Assembly: GCA_000149265.1 (NCBI GenBank)
Contig: CH003416.1
Location: forward strand, 883,202-947,201
DNA from: Ciona savignyi
Lineage: Eukaryota > Chordata > Ascidiacea > Phlebobranchia > Cionidae
Direction: 5' to 3'
Length of the DNA stretch: 64,000 nt
The notes under the pieces were generated by a model that saw nothing but the letters and a program-made list of their open reading frames with translations, searched no databases and was not told where the DNA came from. This document shows positions 1 to 11,033 of the stretch, one piece after another. The position numbers were made by a program, and so were the translations under genes. Numbering within the stretch: position 1 is the first letter of the stretch; each line of letters begins with the position of its first letter.

Positions 1-228
1 CCCTATGGAAGTCTGTTTGACTGTTAACCAAAATATTGTGGTATGGAAACCATTTGGTAGCTGGAGAATTTGTCAGGGAAATTTGCCTGTTCATGGTGGT
101 TTAATGGGTAAAAGAAAACTACAAAGGTTTCCATTAAATTTAACATATTTTAATAACACCCATGTTTTCTTATTTTGGAATAAACATATGCATTGTGTTT
201 GATCATTTTAAATGTAATTTAATTTTAG
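1..228. other. Intron sequence upstream of the first NDC80 exon in the window
   Basis: No exon fits here. The only open frame with a GT donor (near 40) ends in phase 0, whereas the exon at 229 begins with two bases completing a codon. This is therefore read as intron, ending in the acceptor aattttag at 221-228. Confidence 0.5.
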
Positions 229-3200
229 CCGAGATTCACAAGGATGTACCAAAGGAAAAGGAAAAACAAAGAACCAAGGCAGAAAGCTTGTTTGCGATCT
301 GTAAGCAACATGAGGCAGAAAAGGTTTGTGTATTTTTCATGTTAAATATATTTTACAGTGCATTATAGACTTTATGTTTTATCATTAGAAAATATTGAAA
401 ACAGTGCTTCTGTGTAGTTTGACATTTTCAAAAAATTAGGTTTTAAATTTTTGCCCTCTTAATCATACTTTCGTTCCAGGAGTCCAACAAGTTATTAGTG
501 GAGCAAATTTCAATAAAAAATGAAAATATGAGAAAAATGGAGAAATACTTGTCCGATATTGACCTATATATTAAAGATAAAAAGGTAAACCTGATGTACA
601 CAAAAAAAGGTTTTGCTTTTGTCAAATATTTTTGCTAATGTCCTAATATACTTCCATGTTGCTGAACTGTTTATTTTCTGCTTTAACTCAAAACTTTTTT
701 GTATGTAATGTTGGTTGTCACATCAGAAATGTGTACACTGGGGAGTTTCCTTCACCTGTGACGTATATGTCTCTGTGGTAACAGCCAGTGCCAAATCATA
801 ATTTATGCAAATCTTCTATGTCTATTTTAAAGGGGAACTAAAGTCAATTTTAAGAATATCTTAATAAATGGAAAAAAATACGCTGATTTCAAAAATCAAA
901 TCAGTTTCTTCCAATATTTTTTTGTTAAAAAGTTATGAGCAGATATGTATTTTATTTTATGTCAGGGGATTTCCCGTATTACGTCATTGACGTTGTTGAG
1001 ATTTCGTGCCTATATGAGTTGTATACAATCATGTGCCAGTTTCGAGGTAAATTAGTAACAGAAGCGCCTGCAGGAGCGTGATATTTTCGTTTTTTTATGA
1101 AGACTTAGCATAACACTTGTCATATAGCCTAACTGAACCAATGTATGCGCGTGACAGCTTACCTTAAGTGGTCATTCAGGCCTGCACGGTCCTGGACCTA
1201 AGCTGAATGCTGAGGTATACAGGTCTCGTATTTAAATGACTTTAGAACAATAAGTCTTAGCAATTTATATCATAAATCATAAAAGTGAAGACAGAACAAA
1301 AAAAACTAGAACAGGAGGCAGTAAACTGTAACTGCCAGCAATTTATAGAAATAAACCAGCCATCAATCAAAGATCAGACTATGCGGTGGGAACAGCATAT
1401 TTCTTTTATAATTGTTTCTTTTCAATATATAGCCATAATCTGTAACGTAGACTAGCAATGATATTATCAACCCTTAGGCTACAAACTAAGAAATTTGGTA
1501 TACTAACTTATACATAGGAGTTTTAACAAATTACTTTTGTTTTATTGATTTCTAGAGTAAATTTAAGTTAATGTTGTAACACTAAAATGGATGACAGTTT
1601 TCAGCATTCTGGCATGGATGAAAGAAGTTTTATTGTACACAATAAAACAACACAAATTCAAAGTTGTAACAGGCAGTGTAAAAAGACAATCAATTTAACG
1701 CCTTCAATAGCATTGAAATCATCACTGTTGGATGATTCGCTTGACTTTGATGATGAAGACTGTGATGATGGTACATATTCACTTATTTTGTTCACATTTA
1801 CCTCAATATGAGAGCTACTCCCCACTGAAGATGCAATTTCATCACTAAATGACACCAGAGATCCTGTGGTACTTATTTCTACAGAACTGGTTTCTTCCAT
1901 TTCAGTTTCTTCAGATTCCTACAAATGAATTATTTAAATATCAATTTCAGCACTGCATTAAAAAAATACCTTAATTCAAAAACACTATAAGACTGAACAT
2001 ACTTCAGAATCAGCTGGTTTAGATTGAGATGTATCACTAGGTATAGGTGGAATAGTTGGTCTCAACAAAGACTCTATGACAAGGTATTTTTCCTTAGCCT
2101 GAATTAAAATGAATTTTTAAAAAACGGCACAATTGTGGCGGCATGACAAAAATTGTAAATAGCACCTACCTCCATTTGACAAAAACTCTCTTTTTATACC
2201 ATTTTTCCTGTACGAAATTCCGCTTCATGTACTGGGTTGATTACTATGTTTAAAATCATAATCAGAAAAATTAAAAATTGTTGGAACTGCATTTTTTACC
2301 AAGCGGTTTGTTTTCATCATCTTGGCCACTCCATTGGAGTCAAATACAATTTTACTATGATAATCCTTGTCACAAAAATGTGCTCTACACACTGCGGTTC
2401 TTTTTCCAGGTAGTTTAGAACGCTTGCATTGTTGTATCCATTGCTTCATCTGTTTTTTGTCGCTGTGACGAAATCGATGGAAGTGCACAGGTGGATTGGA
2501 ATTTCGTGTGCATTAATAGAAATTTGTACATCCCGGATCAAAACAATATGTTCTAATCACTCTTCTTTCCTTCTCAATGGCTTCCTTTACTTTGTAAACT
2601 TTAGGCATTTTACAACATCTAATAAAAAGAACTGAATTGGAAAAGTGATGTATTCTTATTAACTTATTTGGGTAGTTAAGTAGAGGTTTATTATATATAT
2701 TCTTCACTTACATATCTAAGTGCTTGTTGTGTACTTATTATCGGACTACACATCGGCTATTGTGGATTAACTGGTTTATGCAATAAGTGGTATTCTTAAC
2801 CAGTAGGCTAATGCACAGTTTCAATAACAGCAGACATTAAATGCACCACATACACAGCAGCAAAACATTATACAAACAGCCAAGGTAGACCATGAAAGAA
2901 ATAGGCTGTTCCCACCGCATAGTCTAGCCTTTGCTTGATGGCTGATTTATTTCTATAAATTGCTGGCAGTTACAGTTTAATGTATTCTGTTCTGGGTTTT
3001 TTTTTGTTCTGTCTTCACTTTATGATATAAATTGCTAAGACTTATTATTCTAAAGTCATTTAAATACGAGAAATGTATACCTTAGCATTCAGCTTAGGTC
3101 CAGGACCGTGCAGGCCTGAATGACCGGTTAAGGTAAGCTGTCACGCGCGTACATTGGTTCAGTTAGGCTATATGACAAGTGTTATGCTAAGTCTCCATAA

Positions 3201-6200
3201 AAAAAACGAAAATACAACGCTCCTGCAGGCGCTTCTGTTACTAATTCACCTCTAAACTGGCACATGATTGTATACAACGCATATAGGCACGAAATCTCAA
3301 CAACGTCAATGACGTAATACGGGAAATCCCCTAACATAAAATGAAATGCATATCTGCTCATAACTTTTTAACGAAAAAATATTGGAAGAAACTGATTTGA
3401 TTTTTGAAATCAGCGTATTTTTTTCCATTTATTAAGATATTCCTAAAATTGACTTCAGTTCCCCTTTAAATGTGAATATCACTATCACGCATAGAAGAAC
3501 TTCTGGCTTAATGTGTGTGCAATTGCATTGAGCAAGGCATGTTTTTCTTGCACAATAAAAAGTTAAGCCCAAAATGCCTGCATGTGTGCTATGTTATCTT
3601 TTAACCACAATTAACATTCTTATAAAAAACTTGTTTGTTCTATTCTTTTTAATATATTTTACTTATTATTCCCACAACAGACAAAAACAAAGGAAATTGA
3701 TCAAGCTACCACAGCCATTGAGAGCGAGTCAGATGTGATGGTGTCAGAAACTCGCAATATAGAGAATGCAGTTGCTGCTCAGGTTTCATAACATATTTGT
3801 TAGAATAGAATAATCCTGTTATAATTCTGCGAATAAAAAAAATGGTGGGGTCTTTATCACACATGTAATCTTTAAATCTATCAGTAGGGGAAAAAGCCCA
3901 CAAAAAAGATCTTAGCACACATTATATCACACAATGGCTTTTGTAGCAAGATGGAAACACATTCCCTTGCAAAGCAACAGTCTAGTGGCTGTGAAAACCT
4001 ATACTTCCTGGTGTAGTTGGTTATCTAGCCCATGTTCACGCTTATCTGCTGAAGGAAATGAATTAAGGCAGATCAAACCTTCGGATAATCGAATCAAAAC
4101 TCCCAGAGAATGTACTTTTTCGGAGTGTCTTTCAGCATCCATCTTGTATGGAAACTACCCGAATATGTCTCTTTCACATTAATTGAGGTTTTCTGTCTGA
4201 GACTACCAACTCTTGTTGAATGCACAAATTTTTGCTAACACAAAAAATAGTATGTTTTTTTAAGTAGGAAATGAACTTGACTGACTTGAAGAAGCTAAGT
4301 ATGGCAAAAAAGCAGCTAGCAGACACTTTGCTATCAGAATCTGAAGCTGCCGAGAATAATAAGAAGTTGGAATGGGACTTGGAAATTGAAACCACTAAAG
4401 TGTTGGTCACCGTAAGTTAATTGTGTTTTATTTAAACAATCAAGTATTATAACACTACAATACAAAACATTCCCAGTTGTCTAAATTTCACCCCAATTAA
4501 TATACTTTACAGTAAATACTGGTTGATGCTTGATGCAACAAATTAACACGTAATTTTTCTTGCCTGTAGATGTAAATAATACCCGGTTGTCCTTGTCCAC
4601 AGTTACTTCAATGAAGATATAAATAAAATACATTTTACACAGTTTTAGAGTAACAGCTAGAATTCCCAAGATGGGTAAAGTTTTTTTTTCCTTAAATTTA
4701 CCAGTGCACTTAATGCTAATTGCTAATACTTCCACTGACAGATGGATGAGAAAGTAAAAATGCAGAACAGTGCCATGCGTAAGCTGCTGTCCACCTTGCC
4801 AAGCGAGCTGGCTCCCAGTGAATCAGAGATACCACCCACTCTAAATACTGGGAATGTTGGATTTGAAGGGAATTGTACCAAACAACAGAGTATTATTAGT
4901 GTAAGTGGATCAGAGTGTCAATTATTGCAATTTGTGTAGTTGTGGCTATTTAGACATCTCCACTTTTAAATCTTTGTATTCCTGTCCTTATATTTATAAT
5001 AAAAATTTAGGGAGTATTTTTGAATCTTGTGATAGTTGTTCAATATGTATTAAACCCTACTTAACTGTAAACATGCCGGCCATTGTCGATGATAACTTTT
5101 TATTTTTCCTTGTTTGTAACAAACTTATTATAACATTGAGTTTACACTTTCAGCCATATTTACTGGAACAAAGCAAACGTGCTTTGTCACATGTTAAGAA
5201 GCTGGAGAGCTCTAACTACGCTGCAAAGACTCTTGCACAGGTATGTTTGTTTTCACCATCCTGTGATCATTCTCCCTGTGCGGTTTTAACTTATGTTCTA
5301 AAGTTCCACTCAGAAAGACATTTGGGGCAAGAACTTAAAAAGGGGAGGGAAGAAAGGGAAACAGTGCCACACTAAAAATTAAAGATTCAGGGATATAAGA
5401 GGTTAGTTATTACACATGGAGGTTGAAGTTAGGGGATAGTTCCTGGGGTTGAAATTAGTGTTTAGGGCAGGGTTAAAATTAGTTTAAATAGTTTAAGTTA
5501 GCAATTTCCCTCTTTTCCACTTCCCCTCCTTTTAGTGTTGCCCAAAATATTCAATCAATGTGTGATCTCTGTAATTTTACATCAAAGTTTTCCTTAATGC
5601 AGCAAAGAAATATTGTAGTTAGAAATGTATTTGGAATCCTATGGTCACCGTTTTTAAAGCTGTGGACAATTATTTAAAAGGTTATTTTAACAATAAACCT
5701 GCAATGCAATAAAATCTACCCAATTAAAGATTATCCACACTTTTTAGTTATTACATTTTAATTTAAATTGTGTTTTTGATATACTAACTGTTTTCAGGTA
5801 TTGTGCCCGCATGTGGTATTTACCTATATTTGTATTTCCAATTGTGATATTAATGCATTTTAGCAACTATCGTTTTTGCCATATTTTTCTTTTTGTTTTA
5901 GCAACTATCGTTCTTAAAATTAAACAATGAAATAAAAAATTAAGCTTAGTTAATCCTTAATTAACACATCATAAATAATGGTTAACCCACTTAGGAGCAT
6001 GATATGATTATGGACCTCAAGAAAAACAAAGAAGAACTTCAAAGTGCACACAAAGAGTTGCTACAGAACACCCAGAATCAGACAAAGGTTTGAAAAAACA
6101 TAAGTAATGGTAGAATATAAAATAGTATGTTTTTAATCCAAGTGAATGGAAAAATGCATAGAAGAAACATGATTATCCCCCTTCTACTGTATTAGTTTAG

Positions 6201-8364
6201 ACGATTATTTTATATTGATATCGACACTGTAGATAAATGTACCAGATTCACACACTTTATGGGAAAGCTTGGTACGTAAGAGGCAATGTGCATTACAGTG
6301 GCAATAGATAGGTAGGGTAAACGAAACTTTTACAAAATGCTTGTTTCTTCAATTAGGTTGACCAGTAATTTTTTCCAGGAATACACAAAGCAGCTGGAAA
6401 GTAAAAAATTGGAATTGGAATCTGAAAAGTTGAAATGTGGCCAGTTGATGGCACAAAGTAGTGAACCTGTAGCGGCGGAACATCAGCGTTTGATTGACAA
6501 TCAAAACGAGTAAGTAGAGAACCTACTCAATCGGAATCAGCTTTATCACATAAAGTTAATATAATACATCCATATAAATGGCCTAATAATTAATGGTTAA
6601 CAGGGTAGCGTGTGTGTAAGAAGAAAACTTTTTTATAGATATTTATATACAGAAAATAATTTTTTTTTAACTTGTGTCAATCCTTGAGAAAATTTTGATT
6701 TTACTATTCAAACTTTTACTAAAAACCCTGTCCAAAAATTGCTGTTTTTTTCCTAGAAAATTACAAAAAAAAGTACAAAATTTACCATGCCTGCATTTAA
6801 ATAAGCTCTGTCCTACTCTTCTAAAATTGTTGTAAAGTTTGTTACATGTTGCTGCATATTTACAGGAAAAAAATACGTTTTTAAATATCATGATTAAGAC
6901 AGTATTAGTCATAAAAATAGCACTGTATATTATAACTAAAATATTTTTCTTTAAGTAATATATGTCAAGTTAATCAACACTTAAATTTATTTTATAGAAC
7001 AAATTTTGTTTATTTATTAAGGATTTTAAGATTTTTCCTCCATGGTTTTCCCCATTATTGACAAGCAATGCTTGCGAAAAGCACTTTGATCGAATGCCTG
7101 GCTGGAAATGCATTAAATATAAAATTTTACATGTGATACTTGTGTGATGTGTGATCTTTTGAAATTCCCGGAGTAATAAAGCAGAAATCTTAGTTTCCTT
7201 TATTTAATTTTTTTGTTTGTTATGCATCTAAAATAATTGAAATGTGATGCATTAACAAAGTGGGAAAAATTCTCTAAAATACATTGAAAAATTGTTTTAA
7301 ACAAACAACATGTATAATAGATGTAATCCAAATGTCATATTTATTATAAGAATCTTCTTCCCAGATTGAAGGAAAAACGCGAAGTGCTGGCCAAGTTATG
7401 TGAAGATGGGGAGGTTGAGTTCGGACTGAAACTCGAGGAACACACGGCATTTAAATTGGAGTGTAGGAAGATGGTGGATGACTTCTATGATTATGTTCAA
7501 CAACAGAACAAGGTGACTTTAATTCGAATATTGTAACAAACAAGAGATGTCAGAAACAACTCGTCCCACCCAGTGTAATCATCATAAGGATATCATCCGG
7601 CCGGTTAGTCTGGCGGTTAAGTGCGTCACCTTTCAATCGAAAGGTTGCAGGTGCGAAACTGGTCACTAGCTGGTCGGTTGTGTCCTTGGGCAAGGCACTT
7701 CACGGACATTGCCTGTACCCAGTGGATTAATATGTCCTACCAAATGAAAGGAACGTGTCTATCATACACAACACACTGTAATAGCTCCAGTAACCGGACG
7801 GTGGGTGCGAGGTGATCTGACGATTGCCCGTGCCGGTCGAAATATAAAGTCTTGCTTAAGTATCCACACAAATCTTGTCCAACCGATTAGCTTGGTGGGT
7901 TAGTGTGCCTGTCAGTCAAAGGGTTGCTGCTTTAGCTTCAGGAACTAGTCGGCTGTGTCTTTGGGCAAGAAACTTAGCAGGATTAGGTGAACCCCATGGT
8001 ATAATGGTTTTTAATGTTTAAATCATACACAACACACTGCAAATAGCTCCGGTAACCCAAGATTGAATGCGAGGTATTTTGACGATTACCCATGCGTTAA
8101 GGCCCATTGCTGTTATATGACGATTACCTGTGTGTAACAGGGATACACATGAATATCCTGTCCTATATTCCGGCTCTTTGATAAAGGTATATAATAGGTA
8201 TCATTCATCATACTACACTGTGTTTATGAAACCAACCAAACCGTTAATCAACACGCTTGTTGATTTTTAAATTGTAGGAGTACGTCGCGCAGGTACAAGC
8301 AGATGCGAAAGAAATACAAGAGTTACACGATTCCAGGTTCCGACCAATTGAAGATAATCGTTGA
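229..8364 (+). CDS. NDC80: NDC80/HEC1 kinetochore protein, C-terminal coiled-coil part (partial gene, ten exons)
   Basis: Outer-kinetochore protein that binds microtubules as part of the four-subunit Ndc80 complex. Ten exons join in phase: 229-323, 480-584, 3681-3782, 4268-4411, 4742-4900, 5154-5240, 5995-6087, 6379-6509, 7365-7512 and 8278-8364 (TGA stop). All have AG acceptors and GT donors. The joined protein is almost entirely charged heptad-like coiled coil. Exon 4 reads like the human HEC1 segment ERNELQQTINKLTKDLE (here EMNLTDLKKLSMAKK), followed by a conserved K-L-x-W. Exon 5 has RKLLSTLP where HEC1 has RKLKLIP, then a similar non-coiled break containing F-x-x-x-x-N-C. That break marks the hinge before the region that joins Spc24/25. 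The N-terminal calponin-homology head lies left of the window. The call rests on remembered HEC1 sequence; another long coiled-coil protein is the alternative. Confidence 0.65.
831..3465. mobile_element. Long-TIR DNA transposon flanked by TTAA (Kolobok-like), inside an NDC80 intron
   Basis: A 2635-bp element lies between two TTAA copies (827-830 and 3466-3469). The ends begin AGGGGAACT on each strand. The inverted repeats are very long: about 831-1408 matches the reverse complement of about 2893-3465 with scattered mismatches and small indels. The 1.5-kb centre carries THAP-domain coding sequence on the minus strand. TTAA duplication, G-rich AGG termini and a THAP domain together fit the Kolobok superfamily (family knowledge). 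piggyBac also uses TTAA but does not start this way and lacks THAP. No transposase catalytic domain is visible in the centre, so the copy looks non-autonomous. Confidence 0.75.
1658..2608 (-). pseudogene. THAP zinc-finger protein inside the TTAA element, interrupted by a stop codon
   Basis: Read on the minus strand from an ATG at 2608. The product begins MPKVYKVKE and continues into a THAP (C2-CH) zinc finger: C-F-D-P-G-C, then HFHRF, an invariant-type Trp, C-R-A-H-F, and the closing AVPTIF. One in-frame TAA (near 2514) falls between the first Cys pair and HFHRF. A TGA follows the domain near 2225. Further minus-strand exons with good splice sites follow: about 2021-2099, then about 1658-1920. 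These encode an acidic, Ser/Thr-rich tail (SSSSKSSESS). The protein would be a DNA-binding domain with an acidic tail and no nuclease. Either the gene has decayed, or an unrecognised intron removes the TAA. Confidence 0.55.
7595..7860 (+). mobile_element. tRNA-derived SINE, copy 1 (NDC80 intron)
   Basis: The 5' head resembles a tRNA gene: ggttagtctggcggttaagt (A-box-like), a short stem around tttcaatcgaaa, then a degenerate B-box ggtgcgaaact. A body follows with gtccttgggcaaggcactt, cacaacacactgtaatagctc and gtgatctgacgattgcccgt. The same series recurs at 13572, 26865 and 33466 and in worn form elsewhere, which defines a dispersed family. The tRNA head identifies it as a SINE. The 'ccttgggcaaggcactt' core resembles central domains shared by several animal SINE families (inference). 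Confidence 0.8.
7878..8190 (+). mobile_element. tRNA-derived SINE, diverged copy 2
   Basis: A worn relative directly downstream of copy 1. It shows ccgattagcttggtgggtta, tgtctttgggcaagaaactta, atacacaacacactgcaaatagctc and two versions of the tgacgattacc segment near 8090 and 8118. It ends with agggatacacatgaatatcc. The doubled internal segment suggests a small internal duplication. Confidence 0.65.
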
Positions 8365-8529
8365 AATTCTACTTTTGTAAATTTGTTTCTTTTTCTTCCT
8401 CTATTTTAGCTGCCACTTACTTTACTTGTATATTAAAAGATGCTTATTCAACTGTTGTTCAGCTTTATGGGTATGATACTACTACAAGTGCATATTATGA
8501 ATGGTACTTACAGCTTTATCGCTGGGGTT

Positions 8530-8805
8530 CACTGATGACAGATACCTTTCAACTAAAACCTTTTTAACCAAAACTTTTAGAAATACAGTTTTCTCACCTC
8601 TGACTTGAGGGGTATCATTTGAAAGGGCTTTAGTTGTAATAGTCTCCTATGTAAGAGGATTCAGTTCAAAGGTTCTAATTGTAAGAGTCTTAGTCGTAAA
8701 ATCTCGGTTGTAAGGGTCTTAGTTAAAAGTTCAAGTTAGTCTACTTTAAATGGATATGGAACAATAAGGGCTTTAGCTGTAAAGTCTCGTCGAATGACCG
8801 AATTT
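8530..8805. mobile_element. Worn foldback element with inverted minisatellite arms
   Basis: The left arm (about 8539-8578) has tttcaactaaaacctttttaacc. The right arm (about 8612-8795) repeats variants of agttgtaagggtct in the opposite sense. This is the same architecture and similar unit sequence as the larger element at 11986-13204. No convincing target duplication was found. Confidence 0.45.
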
Positions 8806-9608
8806 TTAGGAGTTATACTCGTATATTGAAAAATGCAAGGGGCGGTAAAACATAGCCAAGTTAGCGGTTACCCACGTTCAATGTCGTGGTTATAGGACAG
8901 CACGGCAACTGTTTTCAAGAACGCTCAAATCGATTGAACTTATGGACCTGGCTAGCACAGTTCATAAGTAAATATTGCCACAACTGATTGACACCGCCAA
9001 TTATAACAGCAGCGATAACCTCCAGGCATTAGGAAATCATAATTTACGTGATACAGCCCGAGTCCTAAAAGTGAGGTGAAATCGGGTGTGTATGTTTACC
9101 CCATTTCATTAAATTACCATATAAGTGCCGAGTTAAATTCCTGCTGTGTAGAACAATCCAAATGCTGTGAATTAGAGCACCAAACCTTACATAAACAGAA
9201 AGACAAATAGCAGTGGATATCGCAGTTTCAGTGTGTGTACGGTATGCCAATATGTAAATAGCTGTAAGACGGCCGAGTTATTGTTGTGTGTGATCGGTCG
9301 TCACAGTACGTTTAGCATTTCTATTACCAGGCGTTCCTTTCAATTTTTTAAATCATATGGGTGCAGCCATTTCAACTGTGTAATACTATCGAATGTCAAG
9401 TTCGTTATAGACTTTAAGTTAAATTCAAGTTTCAGATTATTACGTGAAGTACGGGCAAACATATTAGTTACTGTGAAACCGACTCTATTTCTTAATACTA
9501 TACAAAAAGGAGCAGGAAGCAGCATATATAATACTGTAAACCAAGCAGCAGCAAATTAACGCGTGGTTTATGTATACCAGCTTTAATATTTCCCAGTTGT
9601 TCTAGCTT
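8806..9608. other. Intergenic sequence, no gene recognised
   Basis: A 108-codon open frame lies at 9233-9559, but it has no recognisable motif, no convincing start context and no splice partner. A short stretch at 8834-8860 (gcaaggggcggtaaaaca) resembles one at 38008-38030 upstream of another gene. It contains a GC-box-like ggggcgg and may be a promoter-proximal element. Nothing else is supported. Confidence 0.35.
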
Positions 9609-10699
9609 CAGGCATGGGCAACCCCTGGCACGCGTGCCCAACTTGGCACGCGAGCTCGTATTTCTGGCACGCTAGTTCAAGGAAATTAGATTATTTTCTC
9701 TTAAAGATAATAACTTAAAACTTGTTGTGATTATTTGAGCTTTGGCCACGTGCATAAACTGTTTATTACCGTAAGTTGTAGAAGATTTGATAATTTATTA
9801 CCGTGTTATTGTTACTCAACAAACACCAAAGAGTACAACAATCCGTTTGCAATTTTCGCAACCTACTGCCACAGACAAATCGGACGTGAGAGAAATTTGT
9901 ACGTTTGTGCAAAGAGACTATAACAACTGTATAATCTCTTTGGTTTGTGCAGCCAACCAGATGTAGTTAATATCAGTTACCCTTAGCATCCTAATTTACT
10001 TTTGTTAGCATCTTGAGATACAAAGTGTTTTAAGGATAAACATGATGTACGATGTACCGGTAAGGTCATTCGGTATCGGTAAAGGTCATAAATGCATATT
10101 TCGGCAAGTACAAAAAGACCGGTAAACTTATTTCACATAAGCTCATCGTTACGTTTATCAAATTGCGTTAATGAGAGTAAAAATTTATCGTTGAACACAC
10201 TTATTCACCTGCCTAAGGTTTGCTCTATCAGTAAGAGTACAGAGCTTGCTTATTTTGCAGTAAGGATAAAAATTAAAAGTCATTACTGTAAAACAGCGAT
10301 TCTCAAACTGGGGTCCGCGGTCTTTTGGGGACCGCGAGACAATTTTCTGGGACCGCTAAGCACCTTCCAAAAAATTTAAACGACGCTTCTAAAAAACTGT
10401 GTAAAATTAAGTTTTTACGCAACTTTTCTTCCAATTAACTTAACAAACAATTTGTCATGAAAGCTTACAGGCTATAGGCATTTATGACATCACAAGAAGC
10501 TATTTGATGTCACATTAGTGCAATTCAAAAGTACAGAACTCCTACTATAGTAGGAAATAGTACAACTTCTATTATAGTAGGGGTAAACTATCAAAAACAG
10601 AAATATGTTTTCACGAATTGTTAGTTGGCACGCGGAAGGATTTTTCCATTAATTTTAGCCGATTTTGGCACCCAGGCCGAGAAAGGTTGCCCACCCCTG
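9609..10699. mobile_element. hAT-type non-autonomous element with 9-bp direct repeats
   Basis: Both ends are bounded by TTCTAGCTT (9600-9608 and 10700-10708). The left end is CAGGCATGGGCAACC. The right end, reverse-complemented, is CAGGGGTGGGCAACC. The CAGGG...CCCTG termini with short inverted repeats fit the hAT superfamily, whose duplications are usually 8 bp; the ninth base may be chance. Subterminal tggcacgc motifs repeat at both ends. No transposase frame is present. A second hAT-like terminus (agcgattctcaaactggggt, near 10296) lies inside and suggests a nested, truncated insertion. Confidence 0.75.
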
Positions 10700-10708
10700 T
10701 TCTAGCTT

Positions 10709-11033
10709 ATAGTTTTGGGAGTCAGTTCAAACAACACACACCAACAACAGATAGAAACTTAAAGACTATATGTTGAAGGAATACGGTTTAAGGTTAGGAT
10801 CTAGAAATCTACTGACTATTAGATGGAACATGTAATTGCACGCATGAATGCCTCAGCAAAGTCAAGAAATGTGTTGTGCTTGTGATTGTTTATGAAGTTG
10901 TGTTTTGTATAAAACAATTGTTCGCTTATATTTTCAGAAATTGAGTTAAAACTTTAATAAATTTGAACGACCAGTCGATTATATATGGAAATCACACCTT
11001 TTGTTACATTTTGAAATTATACACGCAGTTCCA
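10709..11033. other. Upstream region of the DRAM-family gene
   Basis: About 325 bp between the hAT element and the DRAM start codon. It has no open frame of note. A tract ending in ttttcag at 10930-10937 could be an acceptor for a 5' leader exon or for a trans-spliced leader, which ascidians use. That is conjecture. Confidence 0.3.

Noticed and set aside
831..3465. piggyBac element
   Set aside because: TTAA fits, but the termini start AGGGG rather than CCCT-T, the inverted repeats are far too long, and a THAP domain is present.
4905..5375. 156-codon plus-strand open frame
   Set aside because: It runs through introns around the NDC80 exon 5154-5240. Only that exon has splice sites and coiled-coil content.
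7600..7680. tRNA gene
   Set aside because: The head has A- and B-box-like parts, but no acceptor stem closes and the same body recurs at several places, so it is a SINE.
9233..9559. 108-codon plus-strand frame as a gene
   Set aside because: No domain, and it lies in repeat-flanked spacer; chance frame.
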